Shown here piece after piece: positions 1-11,156 of a stretch of 64,000 nucleotides of DNA (positions within the stretch are counted from its first letter, which is position 1; every line of letters begins with the position of its first letter). The DNA lies in the NCBI RefSeq assembly GCF_000341085.1, contig NZ_ANBA01000006.1:1-64000 (forward strand), given 5' to 3'. Origin of the DNA: Nocardiopsis ganjiahuensis DSM 45031 (lineage in GTDB: Bacteria > Actinomycetota > Actinomycetes > Streptosporangiales > Streptosporangiaceae). The translations under genes and the position numbers were made by a program. A model generated the notes under the pieces. The model was not told the DNA's origin, ran no database searches, and was given only the letters and a program-made list of their open reading frames with translations.

Positions 1-345
1 GCCCGCCGGAGCCTGGTCACAGCGGTCGTCGTCCCCTCGGTCCTGGGACTGACGCTGACCGGGGTCGTCTTCCTGGCGCTCTGGGGGGTGAGCGCCAACT
101 CGGTGCTGCCCCCGGAACGCTACGAACGCCTGTCCGTGGGGGACTCCCGTGCGGCGGTGGAGGCCGAGCTGCCCCGGTACGCCTACCCCGCGAGCTCGGT
201 CGACGACCCGCCTCCGCCACCGGCCGGCGCGGACGAGTGCCGCTACTTCCTGGTGACCGCGGAGAACGGACTGCCGCCGGTGTACCGCCTGTGCTTCGCG
301 GACGGTGTGCTCGTGTCCAAGGAGGAGATCGAGCGCACGCAGTAG
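1..345 (+). CDS. Membrane protein of unknown function, C-terminal part
   Basis: The frame is open from the first base of the window to the stop at 343-345, so the true start lies outside. About 114 residues are visible: a strongly hydrophobic segment (roughly residues 5-30, rich in V, L, T and G) followed by an 80-residue polar tail with two cysteines and a run of five prolines. This reads as a single membrane anchor with an extracytoplasmic tail. I do not recognise the family. A response regulator gene follows 34 bases downstream on the same strand, so the two could be co-transcribed, but no kinase features are visible in this fragment. Confidence 0.6.
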   Translation, partial: ARRSLVTAVVVPSVLGLTLTGVVFLALWGVSANSVLPPERYERLSVGDSRAAVEAELPRYAYPASSVDDPPPPPAGADECRYFLVTAENGLPPVYRLCFADGVLVSKEEIERTQ

Positions 346-379
346 GCCCGGCGGCGGACTGGGGCCCTACTCTGGGCCC

Positions 380-1069
380 GTGGGAGATACGAGTGAGCGC
401 GGCGGCACGATCCGGGTGGTCCTGGCCGACGACGAGGTGATGATGCGCGCCGGGATCGGCGCGATCCTCGCCTCGGTACCCGGGATCGAGGTGGTCGGGG
501 AGGCCGCCGACGGCGCCGAGGCGGTGTCCCTGGTGGCGGAGCTGGCCCCGGACGTCGCCCTGTTGGACGTGCAGATGCCCGGGACCGACGGGCTCCGGGC
601 CACCGAGGCCATCAGCGCCGAGTACCCCGGAACCGCCGTCATCATCCTCACCACGTTCTCCGAGGACGCCTACATCGCGCGCGCCCTGGCCGGGGGCGCG
701 TCCGGGTTCGTGCTGAAGTCGGGCGACCCGAACCAGCTGGTGTCCGGGATCCGCGCGGTGGTGGAGGGCGGTGCCTACCTGTCGCCGGAGGTGGCCCGGC
801 GGGTGATCAGCGAGCTCGACGCCACGGGCGGCCGGATGTCGCGCGCGTCAGCCGCACGGGAGCGTGCGGCGGCCCTGACCGACCGCGAACGCGAGGTGCT
901 CGCGCTGCTGGGTGAGGGGTGCTCCAACGACGAGGTGGCCCGCCGCCTGGCCATCGCCCCGGGGACCGCGAAGGTCCACGTGCGCTCGATCCTCACCCGC
1001 CTCGACCTGCGCAACCGCGTGCAGGCGGCGATCCTCGCCTACGAGGCCGGACTCCTCGACCACCCCTGA
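380..1069 (+). CDS. NarL/FixJ-family two-component response regulator
   Basis: This is a 229-residue DNA-binding response regulator. The N-terminal receiver domain starts with IRVVLADDEVMMR (acidic pocket) and has the phospho-acceptor Asp in ALLDVQMPGTDG, a conserved Thr in ILTTFSEDAY and the Lys of FVLKSGDP. The C-terminal half is a LuxR-type helix-turn-helix beginning near LTDREREVLALLGEGCSNDEVA. I chose GTG 380 because the receiver fold begins right after it and upstream codons look non-coding; the ribosome site is weak. The cognate kinase is probably left of the window. It converges on the leuE-like gene with only 24 bases between. Confidence 0.87.
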   Translation: MGDTSERGGTIRVVLADDEVMMRAGIGAILASVPGIEVVGEAADGAEAVSLVAELAPDVALLDVQMPGTDGLRATEAISAEYPGTAVIILTTFSEDAYIARALAGGASGFVLKSGDPNQLVSGIRAVVEGGAYLSPEVARRVISELDATGGRMSRASAARERAAALTDREREVLALLGEGCSNDEVARRLAIAPGTAKVHVRSILTRLDLRNRVQAAILAYEAGLLDHP

Positions 1070-1093
1070 CCCCGGGCCCGGCGCCGCGCGCCG

Positions 1094-1753
1094 TCAGGCG
1101 CTGCTCACCGACAACTTCACCGCGAAGCCCAGGAACAGCGCGCCCGCCGCCGAGGCGGCCCCCGCCGAAAGCCGCCGACGCCGTCCGAAGGCCGCGGCCA
1201 GCCGGGTTCCGCTGAAGATCAGCACGGACAGGTACAGGAAGCTGACGAACTGGAGCAGGGAGCCCAGGAGCAGGAAGGACAGCGCCGGGTAGGCGTAGGC
1301 GGGGTCGACGAACTGCACGAAGAAGGAGATCAGGAAGAGGATCACCTTCGGGTTGAACAGGGACACCGTGAACGCCCGCCGGAAGGGCTTCTCCGCGGTC
1401 ACGGGAACCTTCGTGTCGGCGGCCCGCTGGTCCTCGGCCCGCTGGTGCCGGGAGGCCCACATGGCGTACGCGGAACGCAGCATCCCGATCGCCATCCAGA
1501 TCAGGTAGGCGGCTCCCGCGTACTTCACCACCGCGAAGAGCAGCGGGTGGGTCCGGAGGAGCGAGGCCGCCCCGGCCGCCGCGAGCAGCATCAGCACCGT
1601 GTCGCCGGTGAACACGCCCGCGGCCGCCTTGTACCCGGTACGGGTACCGCTGCGCGCGGCGACGGAGAGCACGTACAACGAGTTGGGCCCGGGCAGGAGG
1701 ACGATCAGAACGAGCCCTGCCAGGTAGGTCGGCAGGTCAGTGATACCGAGCAT
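1094..1753 (-). CDS. leuE: LeuE-like amino-acid exporter (LysE/RhtB superfamily)
   Basis: This is a 219-residue integral membrane protein with about six hydrophobic segments. The N-terminal signature VLLPGPNSLYVLSVAARSG, the VFTGDTVLMLLAAAG segment and the later SLFNPKVILFLISFFVQF segment match the RhtB/LysE exporters. From memory the order and wording are closest to Escherichia coli LeuE, which exports leucine and some related amino acids. A charged linker (roughly residues 110-125, MWASRHQRAEDQ) separates the two halves, as is usual. Substrate assignment is by family only. The gene stands alone on the minus strand, and no dedicated regulator is next to it. Confidence 0.85.
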   Translation of the reverse strand: MLGITDLPTYLAGLVLIVLLPGPNSLYVLSVAARSGTRTGYKAAAGVFTGDTVLMLLAAAGAASLLRTHPLLFAVVKYAGAAYLIWMAIGMLRSAYAMWASRHQRAEDQRAADTKVPVTAEKPFRRAFTVSLFNPKVILFLISFFVQFVDPAYAYPALSFLLLGSLLQFVSFLYLSVLIFSGTRLAAAFGRRRRLSAGAASAAGALFLGFAVKLSVSSA

Positions 1754-1939
1754 GAGCGGAGTGTTTCATCCGGCGATCGGGTACCGACACCCCGGCCGCC
1801 CTTCTGTGACCAACGCCCCGGCCACCGGGTCTCCCGCCCGCTGCCCCTTCGTCGTCCCGGCCGCCTACCCCTTTGTGACTAGCCGCCCGCTGCCGCTCAG
1901 GTGATGTGCCCGGGGGCGCCGACAGCACAGGATTCGGGC

Positions 1940-3184
1940 ATGGTCACACCGCACCGATCCCGCCGACTGCTCGCCCACACCACCGCCGCCCTGGTCCTGG
2001 CGGCTTCCTTCGCCGTGCCCGCCGCCTACTCGGCCGCCACCACGGGAGACCCCACGGTCCTGTCCCCGCCCGAGCCCACCGGCCCGCACGCGGTCGGCCG
2101 GACGGAGGTCCACCTGGTCGACCCCTCCCGGGGCCACCCGTGGATGGAGGGCGCGGACGAGCGCGACCTCATGGTCGACCTCTGGTATCCGGCGGAGCCC
2201 GCTCCCGACGCCGAACCCGCCCCCTACCTCTCCCCGTCCGCCGCCTCCGCGCTCAGCCGCGGCCTGGACAAGGCGGGGGTGCCGCGCGGCGCCGTGGACG
2301 CTGAGGCCGCCACGGCCAACGCCTTCCCCGACGCGCCCGTCACCGGGGGGCCGGACCGGCTCCCCGTCATCCTGTACTCGCCCGGGTTCGGTGAGTCCCG
2401 GTCCACGAACGCGGTGCTCCTCGAGGAGCTGGCCTCGCACGGCTACCTGGTGGTCGCCGTGGACCACGTGTACGAGACCCCGGCCGTGGACCTGCCCGAC
2501 GGCCGGGTGCTCCGGCTGAACTTCCCCGACAAGGAGACCGACACCTATCGGGAGGCCATCGCCGTCCGGACCCTGGACACCCGCTTCGTCCTGGACTCCC
2601 TGACCGGGGGCGCGCTCCTGCCCCCGTACCTGGAGGAGGCCGCCGACACCGGCACCGTGGGGATGTTCGGGCACTCCGCGGGCGGCCTGACCACGGCCGA
2701 GACCATGCTGGTGGACGACCGGATCGCCGCCGGGGCGAACCTGGACGGGAGTACGGCCTACCACGTGAGCGACGAGGCGTGGGCGGACGTGACCACGCGC
2801 GGGGTGGAGCGCCCGTTCCTGTACTTCGGCGCCGGGCTGTCCGGGGCGGACCTTCCGCACACCAGCCGCCACCACCGGGACCTCCAGTTGTTCCGGGAGG
2901 CCTCGACCGGCCCGTTCCTGGAGCTGTACATGGCGGACGGGGAGCACCGGTCGTTCTCCGACGACCAGTGGGCGCTGCCCGTGCTCGAGGCCGAGCACGG
3001 CCTCTCCGGCCGCTCCTGGGAGCAGAGGACCGCGCAGGGGATCGGCCAGGTCGACCCCGAGGCCTCGATCGCCGCGCAGCGCGCGTACCTGCTGGCCTTC
3101 TTCGACGCGAACCTGCGCGGGACGGAGGAGCCCCTGCTGGAGGGCCCCTCCCCCGAGCACCCGGTCGTCGAGTTCGTCGACTGA
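1940..3184 (+). CDS. Secreted alpha/beta hydrolase, PAF-acetylhydrolase-like
   Basis: This is a 414-residue predicted extracellular esterase or lipase. The N-terminus (MVTPHRSRRLL, then a hydrophobic stretch ending near AAYSA) is a Sec-type signal peptide. The body has the platelet-activating-factor acetylhydrolase/lipase layout: LMVDLWYPAE near the start, PVILYSPGFGESRS as the oxyanion region, GMFGHSAGG as the nucleophile elbow with the catalytic Ser, and GEHRSF near the C-terminus as the likely His. I chose ATG 1940 because the signal peptide starts there. It stands alone and faces the exporter genes across a strong bidirectional hairpin. The substrate is unknown. Confidence 0.8.
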   Translation: MVTPHRSRRLLAHTTAALVLAASFAVPAAYSAATTGDPTVLSPPEPTGPHAVGRTEVHLVDPSRGHPWMEGADERDLMVDLWYPAEPAPDAEPAPYLSPSAASALSRGLDKAGVPRGAVDAEAATANAFPDAPVTGGPDRLPVILYSPGFGESRSTNAVLLEELASHGYLVVAVDHVYETPAVDLPDGRVLRLNFPDKETDTYREAIAVRTLDTRFVLDSLTGGALLPPYLEEAADTGTVGMFGHSAGGLTTAETMLVDDRIAAGANLDGSTAYHVSDEAWADVTTRGVERPFLYFGAGLSGADLPHTSRHHRDLQLFREASTGPFLELYMADGEHRSFSDDQWALPVLEAEHGLSGRSWEQRTAQGIGQVDPEASIAAQRAYLLAFFDANLRGTEEPLLEGPSPEHPVVEFVD

Positions 3185-3235
3185 CCCGCCTACCGGGACC
3201 GGGCCGGGGCCGGTCCGGGACCGCCGGACACGGCA

Positions 3236-3275
3236 GGGCCGGAGCGGCACGCCCCCGTGGCGACCGCTCCGGCCC
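3236..3275. terminator. Bidirectional hairpin terminator
   Basis: A perfect 12-base inverted repeat (GGGCCGGAGCGG with CCGCTCCGGCCC) has a 16-base loop and lies between two convergent genes. There is no long T tract, as is common in actinomycetes. Confidence 0.75.
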
Positions 3276-3343
3276 GTTCCCGTCCTCCGCCCTTCAGCCC
3301 GTCTCCCGCGCCGAACGCGCTCCCGGCTCCGCCCTCGGTGCCG

Positions 3344-4213
3344 TCACACGTCGCGCAGGCGCAGCTCGGTCCACGCGACCAGGAGTGCCGCCACCGTCCA
3401 CCCCGCCACCACGACGACGTTGATCGGCCCGTCGAACGGCGCGGTGTAGAAACCGGCGTCACCGGCGGCGTAGAACTCGATCCCGGCGGCCCCCGGGGTG
3501 AACGCCGCGAGGTCGTCGACCAGCTGGACCCCGGACATGATCATCACCATCGGCAGCCCCAGGAGCAGCAGGAACCCCGCCATGACGGTGCTCGCGGTCC
3601 CCCGCAGCGCCGTCCCGACGCCCACGAACATCGCCGCGAACAGCGCCATGCACGCCCCGGCGCCGAGCACGGTGACGGCGACCTCCGCGACCGGGAAGGT
3701 CACGTGGGAGGCCAGCAGCGCGGCCAGTACCCCGGTCCCGACCAGCCCCGCGGCCACCGACGCGCAGAACGCCAGTCCGGCGGTGACCAGGACGCGCGCG
3801 ACCAGCACCGTGGTGCGGTCCGGATTCCACACCAGGGTTCCCGTCACGCTCCGGTTGGCGAACTCGCCGGTCGACACCAGCGCCGCGAGCACCAGCACGG
3901 TGAACTGCACCAGGTAGAAGTAGCCCTGTGAGGTGAGCTGGGCGAACTTCACCCCGTCGCTCGCGATCGGGTTCTCGTGGACCCGGCTCAGCTGCGACCA
4001 GCCCATCATCGCGGCGAACAGGGTCATGCCGACCACCGCCGCCGCCACGCACCACCAGGTGGAGCGCAGCGAGGACACCCGGACCCACTCCGCGGCGAGC
4101 TCGCGCCCCAGCCGCGCCGTCCGCGTCACCCGGGCACCGTCCGGACCCCGCGGCGCCGCCACGCGCCGGATGCCCGCACCAGCCGCCCCCTCGGTCGTCT
4201 CCGTCCCCTTCAC
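3344..4213 (-). CDS. ABC-2 type exporter permease
   Basis: This is a 289-residue permease with six hydrophobic segments. The N-terminal cytoplasmic part carries the ABC-2 family pattern of a basic amphipathic stretch (EWVRVSSLRSTWW) before the first membrane helix. A middle motif, STGEFANRSVTGTLVWNPDRT, is typical of permeases paired with a DrrA/CcmA-type ATPase. The GTG start overlaps the stop of the ATPase gene by four bases (GTGA), so the two are translationally coupled. The substrate cannot be deduced. Drug, peptide or lipid export are all possible for the family. Confidence 0.85.
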   Translation of the reverse strand: MKGTETTEGAAGAGIRRVAAPRGPDGARVTRTARLGRELAAEWVRVSSLRSTWWCVAAAVVGMTLFAAMMGWSQLSRVHENPIASDGVKFAQLTSQGYFYLVQFTVLVLAALVSTGEFANRSVTGTLVWNPDRTTVLVARVLVTAGLAFCASVAAGLVGTGVLAALLASHVTFPVAEVAVTVLGAGACMALFAAMFVGVGTALRGTASTVMAGFLLLLGLPMVMIMSGVQLVDDLAAFTPGAAGIEFYAAGDAGFYTAPFDGPINVVVVAGWTVAALLVAWTELRLRDV

Positions 4214-5196
4214 GACTCCACCTCCTCGGCCGTGCGGCCCGCGCCGTCGGCCCCCGTCCGCACCGCCGTAACGGGTGCGGTACGCGCCCCGTACTCCACC
4301 GACTCACCGGTCAGCTCCAGGTAGGCCTGTTCCAGTGAGGCCTGTTCCAGCCGCAGCCCGTGCACCCGGACCCCCTCCTCATAAGCCCGGTCACCGACCT
4401 CCTCGACACCCGGTCCGAACACCCGGAGCTCCTCTCCGGCGGAGTCCCCTCCGGTTCCGGTCTCGATCCGGACCCCCTCCCGGGCCAGTCGGGCGCGCAA
4501 CCGTCCCGCGTCCGGGCTGCGCAGGACCACGTGGGTGCGGGACCACGCCGAGATCACCTCGCTGATCGGGGCGTCGGCGATCAGCCGCCCCCGCCCGACC
4601 ACGACCAGGTGGTCGGCGACCTGCCCCATCTCGCTCATCAGGTGGCTGGAGACCAGCACGGTGCGCCCCTCGTCGGCCAGCCGGCGGGTGAGGTCGCGCA
4701 TCCACCGGACCCCGTCCAGGTCCAGGCCGTTCACGGGCTCGTCGAAGAGCAGCACACCCGGGTCGGCGAGGAGAGCGTCCGCGACCCCGAGGCGCTGCCG
4801 CATGCCGAGCGAGTAACTGCCCGATCTCCTGTCGGCGACCTCGGACAGCCCGACCTCGGCCAGGACCTCGTCGACCCGGTTCCGGGGCAGTCCGCACACG
4901 TGGGCCTTGGCCCGCAGGTGTGCCCGGGCGGTTCGGCCGGGGTGCGCGGCCGCCACGTCCAGGAGGGCGCCCACCTCCCGTGCGGGCCAGGCCAGGTCCT
5001 CGTAGGGGCGTCCGTTGACCAGGGCCGCCCCGGAGGTGGGCCGGGTCAGCCCGACGAACATCCTCATGGTCGTGGACTTGCCCGCGCCGTTGGGCCCCAG
5101 GAAACCGGTCACCCGGCCGGGGGCGACGGTGACCGAGAGTTCTTCGACGGCGGTGCGCGGTCCGTAGCGTTTGGTGAGTTCGCGTGCGATGAGCAC
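4210..5196 (-). CDS. ABC exporter ATP-binding protein
   Basis: This is a 328-residue nucleotide-binding subunit. Walker A is GPNGAGKST, the signature is YSLGMRQRLGVADALL, Walker B is VLLFDEP and the switch His sits in LVSSHLMSEM. The C-terminal 90 residues form the variable regulatory tail usual for drug or lantibiotic exporter ATPases. I chose GTG 5196 (protein starting VLIARELTKRYG) because a GAAGGG ribosome site sits about ten bases upstream and the homologous domain starts there, although the frame stays open further up. It forms a two-gene operon with the downstream permease. Confidence 0.88.
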   Translation of the reverse strand: MLIARELTKRYGPRTAVEELSVTVAPGRVTGFLGPNGAGKSTTMRMFVGLTRPTSGAALVNGRPYEDLAWPAREVGALLDVAAAHPGRTARAHLRAKAHVCGLPRNRVDEVLAEVGLSEVADRRSGSYSLGMRQRLGVADALLADPGVLLFDEPVNGLDLDGVRWMRDLTRRLADEGRTVLVSSHLMSEMGQVADHLVVVGRGRLIADAPISEVISAWSRTHVVLRSPDAGRLRARLAREGVRIETGTGGDSAGEELRVFGPGVEEVGDRAYEEGVRVHGLRLEQASLEQAYLELTGESVEYGARTAPVTAVRTGADGAGRTAEEVES

Positions 5197-5385
5197 GGCG
5201 GGGTCCCTTCGTGGTGGGGTCTCGTGCTTCGGAGAACCCCACGCTAGGAACCGGCCCCGCACCGCCGCATCGGCGTTTCGGCAGCACCCCTCTACCCACT
5301 TGTGCCTATGCCGCCGGCCGAGCGGTCGGACTGTTCGCCCTGCCACGGCCCGGCACCGGCGGACGACCCGCTGAACCAGGTCCCG

Positions 5386-6066
5386 TCAGCGGGCGTCGAG
5401 GAAGACCGGCGGGCAGGGCCCCGGCTCGGGCAGCTCCCAAGAAGGGTCGGGGCGAAAGTCCTGGAACGTACCGTCGAAGGGGAAGCGCCCGGCCTCCGCC
5501 AGAGCCGCGACCCGCGCTCCCTCCTCGCGGATCCGCACCGCCTCCTCCGCCGTCCAGTGCCCTTCCGTCCCGGTCTTGGCCTCGAAGGAGGCTTCGTCCT
5601 TCCACCTCCAGGTGCGGTCCGGCTCGACCCACACGTCGAGTTCGTGGTCGATCAGGTCCATGGCCCTCCCGGGCGGACGGCCCGTCCCGCCTTCGGTGCC
5701 CTGTCCCCGTCCGCCCTCGATCACGCGTTCCCGTCTGGCCTCGAGGTTCACGTACCACCAGCCGAACCCCATGTCCGTGTCGAAGGCCCACCAGACCGCG
5801 TGCCGGGCGCCGTGGGGTTCGAGGATGAGGGAGTGCCCCCGCCACCAGCGTTCCGCACGCATCGGGTATCCCCCTGGCGGCCGTTCCGCGACGGGCACGT
5901 CCCGCAGGTGGCGGCCCTCGGGCAGGTCCACGGCCCAGCCGGGCGACCCGTTCGGCAGCCAGGCCAGGATCCCGCGCTCGTCGTCGGCCACCACCCGGGC
6001 CCTCACCGCCAGGCTCAGGTGCCCGCCCAGATACAGGGCCCGATCGATCACGTCCGCCGGCCGCAT
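5386..6066 (-). CDS. DUF402 (FomD-like) domain protein
   Basis: This 226-residue soluble protein resembles the DUF402 family. The characteristic core is the tract around WWYVNLEARRERVIEG, followed by DLIDHELDVWVEPDRTWRWKDEASFE, where Asp and Glu residues probably bind a divalent metal. Characterised relatives such as FomD hydrolyse nucleotide-linked intermediates, but the reaction here is unknown. ATG 6066 was chosen because GGGAAGGGC lies immediately upstream at good spacing and because the family starts at about this point. It is divergent from the elongation factor gene, and no operon partner is visible. Confidence 0.8.
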   Translation of the reverse strand: MRPADVIDRALYLGGHLSLAVRARVVADDERGILAWLPNGSPGWAVDLPEGRHLRDVPVAERPPGGYPMRAERWWRGHSLILEPHGARHAVWWAFDTDMGFGWWYVNLEARRERVIEGGRGQGTEGGTGRPPGRAMDLIDHELDVWVEPDRTWRWKDEASFEAKTGTEGHWTAEEAVRIREEGARVAALAEAGRFPFDGTFQDFRPDPSWELPEPGPCPPVFLDAR

Positions 6067-6275
6067 GCCCTTCCCCAATGCCTGAACCCCCCTAAAACCC
6101 GTGGATACGCCCGTACCCGGAGCCGTACGCTCGCGCCAGGCCCCGACACCGGAACCCCCTGAAAACGGGGACTTCCCGGTGCCGGGTCCTGGCGGCAGGC
6201 CGTACCCACGGTCCGACAGGCATGCGCGCACCGCCCCGAATGGTCGCCCCGACGATCGCAGAGAGGAACGACACC

Positions 6276-8378
<2,103 letters not shown>

Positions 8379-8413
8379 CCGACCGGCGTGCCCGGACGGG
8401 TGAGCGGGCGAGG

Positions 8414-8439
8414 CGGAGCCCTCGGCGACGAGGGCTCCG
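8414..8439. terminator. Hairpin terminator with GCGA tetraloop
   Basis: A perfect 11-base stem (CGGAGCCCTCG with CGAGGGCTCCG) is closed by a GCGA loop of the stable GNRA type. It lies between the convergent EF-G gene and the next minus-strand gene. Confidence 0.8.
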
Positions 8440-8449
8440 TCCGGGCCGC

Positions 8450-9283
8450 TCAGCGCGGTTCGGGCGGGCCAGTCGCCTCCGGACCGTCGGCGTCCGGGCC
8501 CCGGGCCCCCTGGTGGCCGGCCCCCTGTTCGCCGGTTCTCCGGCCACCGGGTTCCGGAGCCTCTGCTCCAGGGCCGGTGGTCCCGGGGCCGACGGTCCCG
8601 GTGGGTTCCGAGGAGGCCGGCTCGTCCAGGGTGACCAGGTCCAGGAGCTGGCGGGCCTCCGAGAGGGCTTCGGCCAGCTCCGTGCGCCCGGACTCGGCCA
8701 TCTCGAAGAACCCGCTCTCCAGCCACCCCCGGGTCGTTGCCAGCCAGGCGACCACCCGGTCGTCGCGTGCCCGGGGCGCGGTGTGCGCGACCTCGCTGAC
8801 CAGGTCGGCCAGTGCCCACAGCGCCTGCGGGGTGTCCCTGCCCCACCAGGAATCCAGGTAGGGGCCGAGGTCGTCCCCGGCCTCCGCGAGGGTCCCGAGC
8901 GGTGCGTCGGCACGGTCCTCTCCGGAGAGTCCGTGCTCCCACCAGACGGCCAGGCAGGCGCGGAGCGCTTCGCGTTCGTCCTCGGGCCACTCCGTCCACC
9001 CGGCCTGGCGGAGTTTGGCGAAGAGCCCGTGGAGGTCGCCGTCACCGCGGAGGGCGAGTTCGAGGAGCCGGGGCAAAAAGTGGCGCAGGTCGTCCACGTC
9101 GCCCCACGTGTTCAGGGCCTTGTGGGCGAAACGGCGCAGCCGCTCGGCGTCGAGTTCCCTCAGCGGCGCTCCGAGCAGGTCCTGGTGGTCGTTCTCGGTG
9201 ACGCAGTGCCGACACCCCTCCACCCTCGCGGGTCGGGGGTAGCGCGCGAACACCCGGTAGACGTCCTCGATCTCGCTCTGCAC
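8450..9283 (-). CDS. Conserved hypothetical protein with N-terminal CxxC
   Basis: This is a soluble protein of about 277 residues that I do not recognise functionally. The N-terminal third has the tract YPRPARVEGCRHCVTENDH, a possible metal or redox CxxC, followed by PLRELDAERLRRFAHKALNTWGDVDDLRHFLPRLLEL, a pattern I associate with hypothetical proteins found across actinobacteria. The last 60 residues are a low-complexity tail rich in G, P, E and T. Two GTG starts are possible (9283 or 9307), and neither has a clear ribosome site. The gene converges on EF-G and shows no operon partner. Confidence 0.65.
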   Translation of the reverse strand: MQSEIEDVYRVFARYPRPARVEGCRHCVTENDHQDLLGAPLRELDAERLRRFAHKALNTWGDVDDLRHFLPRLLELALRGDGDLHGLFAKLRQAGWTEWPEDEREALRACLAVWWEHGLSGEDRADAPLGTLAEAGDDLGPYLDSWWGRDTPQALWALADLVSEVAHTAPRARDDRVVAWLATTRGWLESGFFEMAESGRTELAEALSEARQLLDLVTLDEPASSEPTGTVGPGTTGPGAEAPEPGGRRTGEQGAGHQGARGPDADGPEATGPPEPR

Positions 9284-9428
9284 GCACCCAGGATGGCCCA
9301 ACCGCACCGGTCACCGCTATGGGGCACGGCGGATGTCCTGGGCCACGGGGCTTTCGGGAGTCCCAGGGGCCCCCAGGGCCCCATCAGCATCAGCGGAACG
9401 TCCTCCGAGGGCGTTGCCGTCCGCGAGC

Positions 9429-10376
9429 TCAGCCCATGCAGTCGCAGTGCGGGACGACCACGTTGAGCACGGTCGCCAGCACCGTCAGGGCCAGGGGAAG
9501 CACCACGATCAGCGCCGCGGCGGTGTGGGCGGCCCACCCGGCCGGGGGTTCGGGCGGCTGGACCTGGCGGCGCACCCGCCGCACCGGGCAGGCGCCCGCC
9601 GCGGACAGGGCCGGGTCGGGGCCGCGTACCCCCGAGGCCGCCATGATCCCCAGCGCGTGGGCCAGCGCGTGCGGTCCGGTCTCCCGCGCCGCACGGTCGT
9701 CGGCGGCCCACTCCACGAGCTCGGGGACCTCCGCGGCGGCGGCACGGAGCAGCGGCACCCCGGGGAAGGCGGTGTCGAGCAGCCGTGCCCAGGTGACCAG
9801 GAGGTGGTGGCGCCCCCTCAGGTGGGCCCGTTCGTGGGCGAGGACCGCGCGCAGTTCGGGGCCGGTCAGCCGGTCGAGGGCGCCTCGGGTCACGACGATG
9901 CCGAACCTCCGGCCGGGCATGCAGTAGGCGGCGGGTTCGGGGCGGTCCAGCAGCCAGACCCGGTCCAGGTGCAGGGTGCGTCGGCGCCCGCCGGCCGCCA
10001 GCGCCCGGCCGTGCTCGCGGGACCAGACCCGTCGTGCCCGGCTGCGGCGGGCCGCGGCCCAGGAGAGCCGGGCCAGTCCCGCGGCGCCGAGGAGTCCCGC
10101 GGCCACGACCCCGCTCTCCGCACCGTTCTCGTGCACGGCCTGGAAGAGGTCGACGCAGGCGGCGATGAGCGACTTCACGCCGGGCCCCATCACCCGTGTG
10201 ACCAGGGTGGCGAGCAGGGCGGCGCAGGCGAGCAGCCATGTGGCGGTGGCCAGGGTCCACAGCGCGAGCATCGCCCGGGCGCTGGCGCCCAGGTTCGTCT
10301 GGAACCCGCGCAGCGCCCGGGGCCCCGCCACGCTCCACAGCAGCACGGCGACCAGCGCCAGTCCCGACCAGGTCAT
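9429..10376 (-). CDS. M56-family membrane zinc metalloprotease (BlaR1-like, no sensor domain)
   Basis: This 315-residue membrane protein has hydrophobic segments at both ends and a central protease domain. The zinc motif is in LAHERAHLRGRHH (HExxH), and WAADDRAARETG downstream supplies the third ligand region. The length and the lack of a penicillin-binding domain match short BlaR/MecR relatives found next to BlaI repressors in actinobacteria, which are thought to inactivate the repressor after a signal. ATG 10376 has AAGGACAC upstream. A BlaI gene lies 244 bases upstream on the same strand, so the two probably form a sensor-repressor pair. Confidence 0.85.
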   Translation of the reverse strand: MTWSGLALVAVLLWSVAGPRALRGFQTNLGASARAMLALWTLATATWLLACAALLATLVTRVMGPGVKSLIAACVDLFQAVHENGAESGVVAAGLLGAAGLARLSWAAARRSRARRVWSREHGRALAAGGRRRTLHLDRVWLLDRPEPAAYCMPGRRFGIVVTRGALDRLTGPELRAVLAHERAHLRGRHHLLVTWARLLDTAFPGVPLLRAAAAEVPELVEWAADDRAARETGPHALAHALGIMAASGVRGPDPALSAAGACPVRRVRRQVQPPEPPAGWAAHTAAALIVVLPLALTVLATVLNVVVPHCDCMG

Positions 10377-10620
10377 GTGTCCTTACCTTTCCGTCCTGTG
10401 CGGCGTCCGCTCCGGTGGGGCCTCGAAGGTGTTCCACGAAGGCGGCGGGTCCGGGGCGGGTCCGGGGCGGGCCCGGGCCGTGGGCGCGTGGTCCGGCGTC
10501 GGTTCCGCGCCCTCCGGGAGAGGACGCGCGGCAGTCGGCCCTAGGTGGCGGTGTCCGCGCCGGAGCCGGCTGTGGCGGTTCGGGCCGCGCGCGGTCCGTC
10601 GCCGTTCGAGGGATGCGCGC

Positions 10621-11019
10621 TCACGGGGAGTCCTCGTGCCGGGGGATGTCGGCGAGCAGTTCCCGGAGGACGTCGAGGTTCTGCGGGTCCATGCGGTCCA
10701 CGAACCGCAGCAGGGCCACCTGCGGGTCTCCGCTGTCGTCCAGGGCACCCTGCATGCGGTCGGCGGCGTGCGAGGCGCGGTCGCGCAGCGCACGGTAGAA
10801 CCACAGGCGGCCCGTGCGTTCCCGGTCGGCCCACTCCTTGCGCCGCAGGTTCTCCAGCACCGTGGAGATGGTGGTGTAGGCCGGTTCGCGGTCGGCCAGC
10901 GCCTCGACCACCTCGCGCACGCTCATCGGCCGCCCGGCGGCCCACAGGACGCCCATCACCTCGGACTCCAGTGACCCGAGTCCCGGAACCGTGTTACTCA
11001 CTGGACCACCGTTCGTCAT
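10621..11019 (-). CDS. blaI: BlaI/MecI/CopY-family repressor
   Basis: This 132-residue winged-helix repressor has the family signature LGSLESEVMGVLWAAGRPMSVREVVEAL, then YTTISTVLENLRRKEW (recognition helix and wing), and a C-terminal dimerisation region near ALLRFVDRMDPQNLDVLRELL. ATG 11019 is well supported by AAGGAGAAG upstream. A short TACGTA palindrome sits 28 bases upstream (11047-11052) and could be part of its own operator, but it is only six bases. It lies between a DsbA-like gene and the M56 protease gene. Whether it also controls the redox genes is unproven. Confidence 0.87.
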   Translation of the reverse strand: MTNGGPVSNTVPGLGSLESEVMGVLWAAGRPMSVREVVEALADREPAYTTISTVLENLRRKEWADRERTGRLWFYRALRDRASHAADRMQGALDDSGDPQVALLRFVDRMDPQNLDVLRELLADIPRHEDSP

Positions 11020-11156
11020 GCGCTTCTCCTTCCAAGGATAGGTAACTACGTACACCTCTCAGCGCTCTCCGGCGCCGGGCCGCCGGGCCACGGCCACCGC
11101 GAGGGTCGCGAGCCGTACGCCGGGTACCGCGGCGGCCGATCCGACGCGCACCGCCG

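Noticed and set aside
11047-11052. TACGTA as a BlaI autoregulatory operator.
   Set aside because: Only six bases are palindromic and the wider sequence does not extend the dyad.
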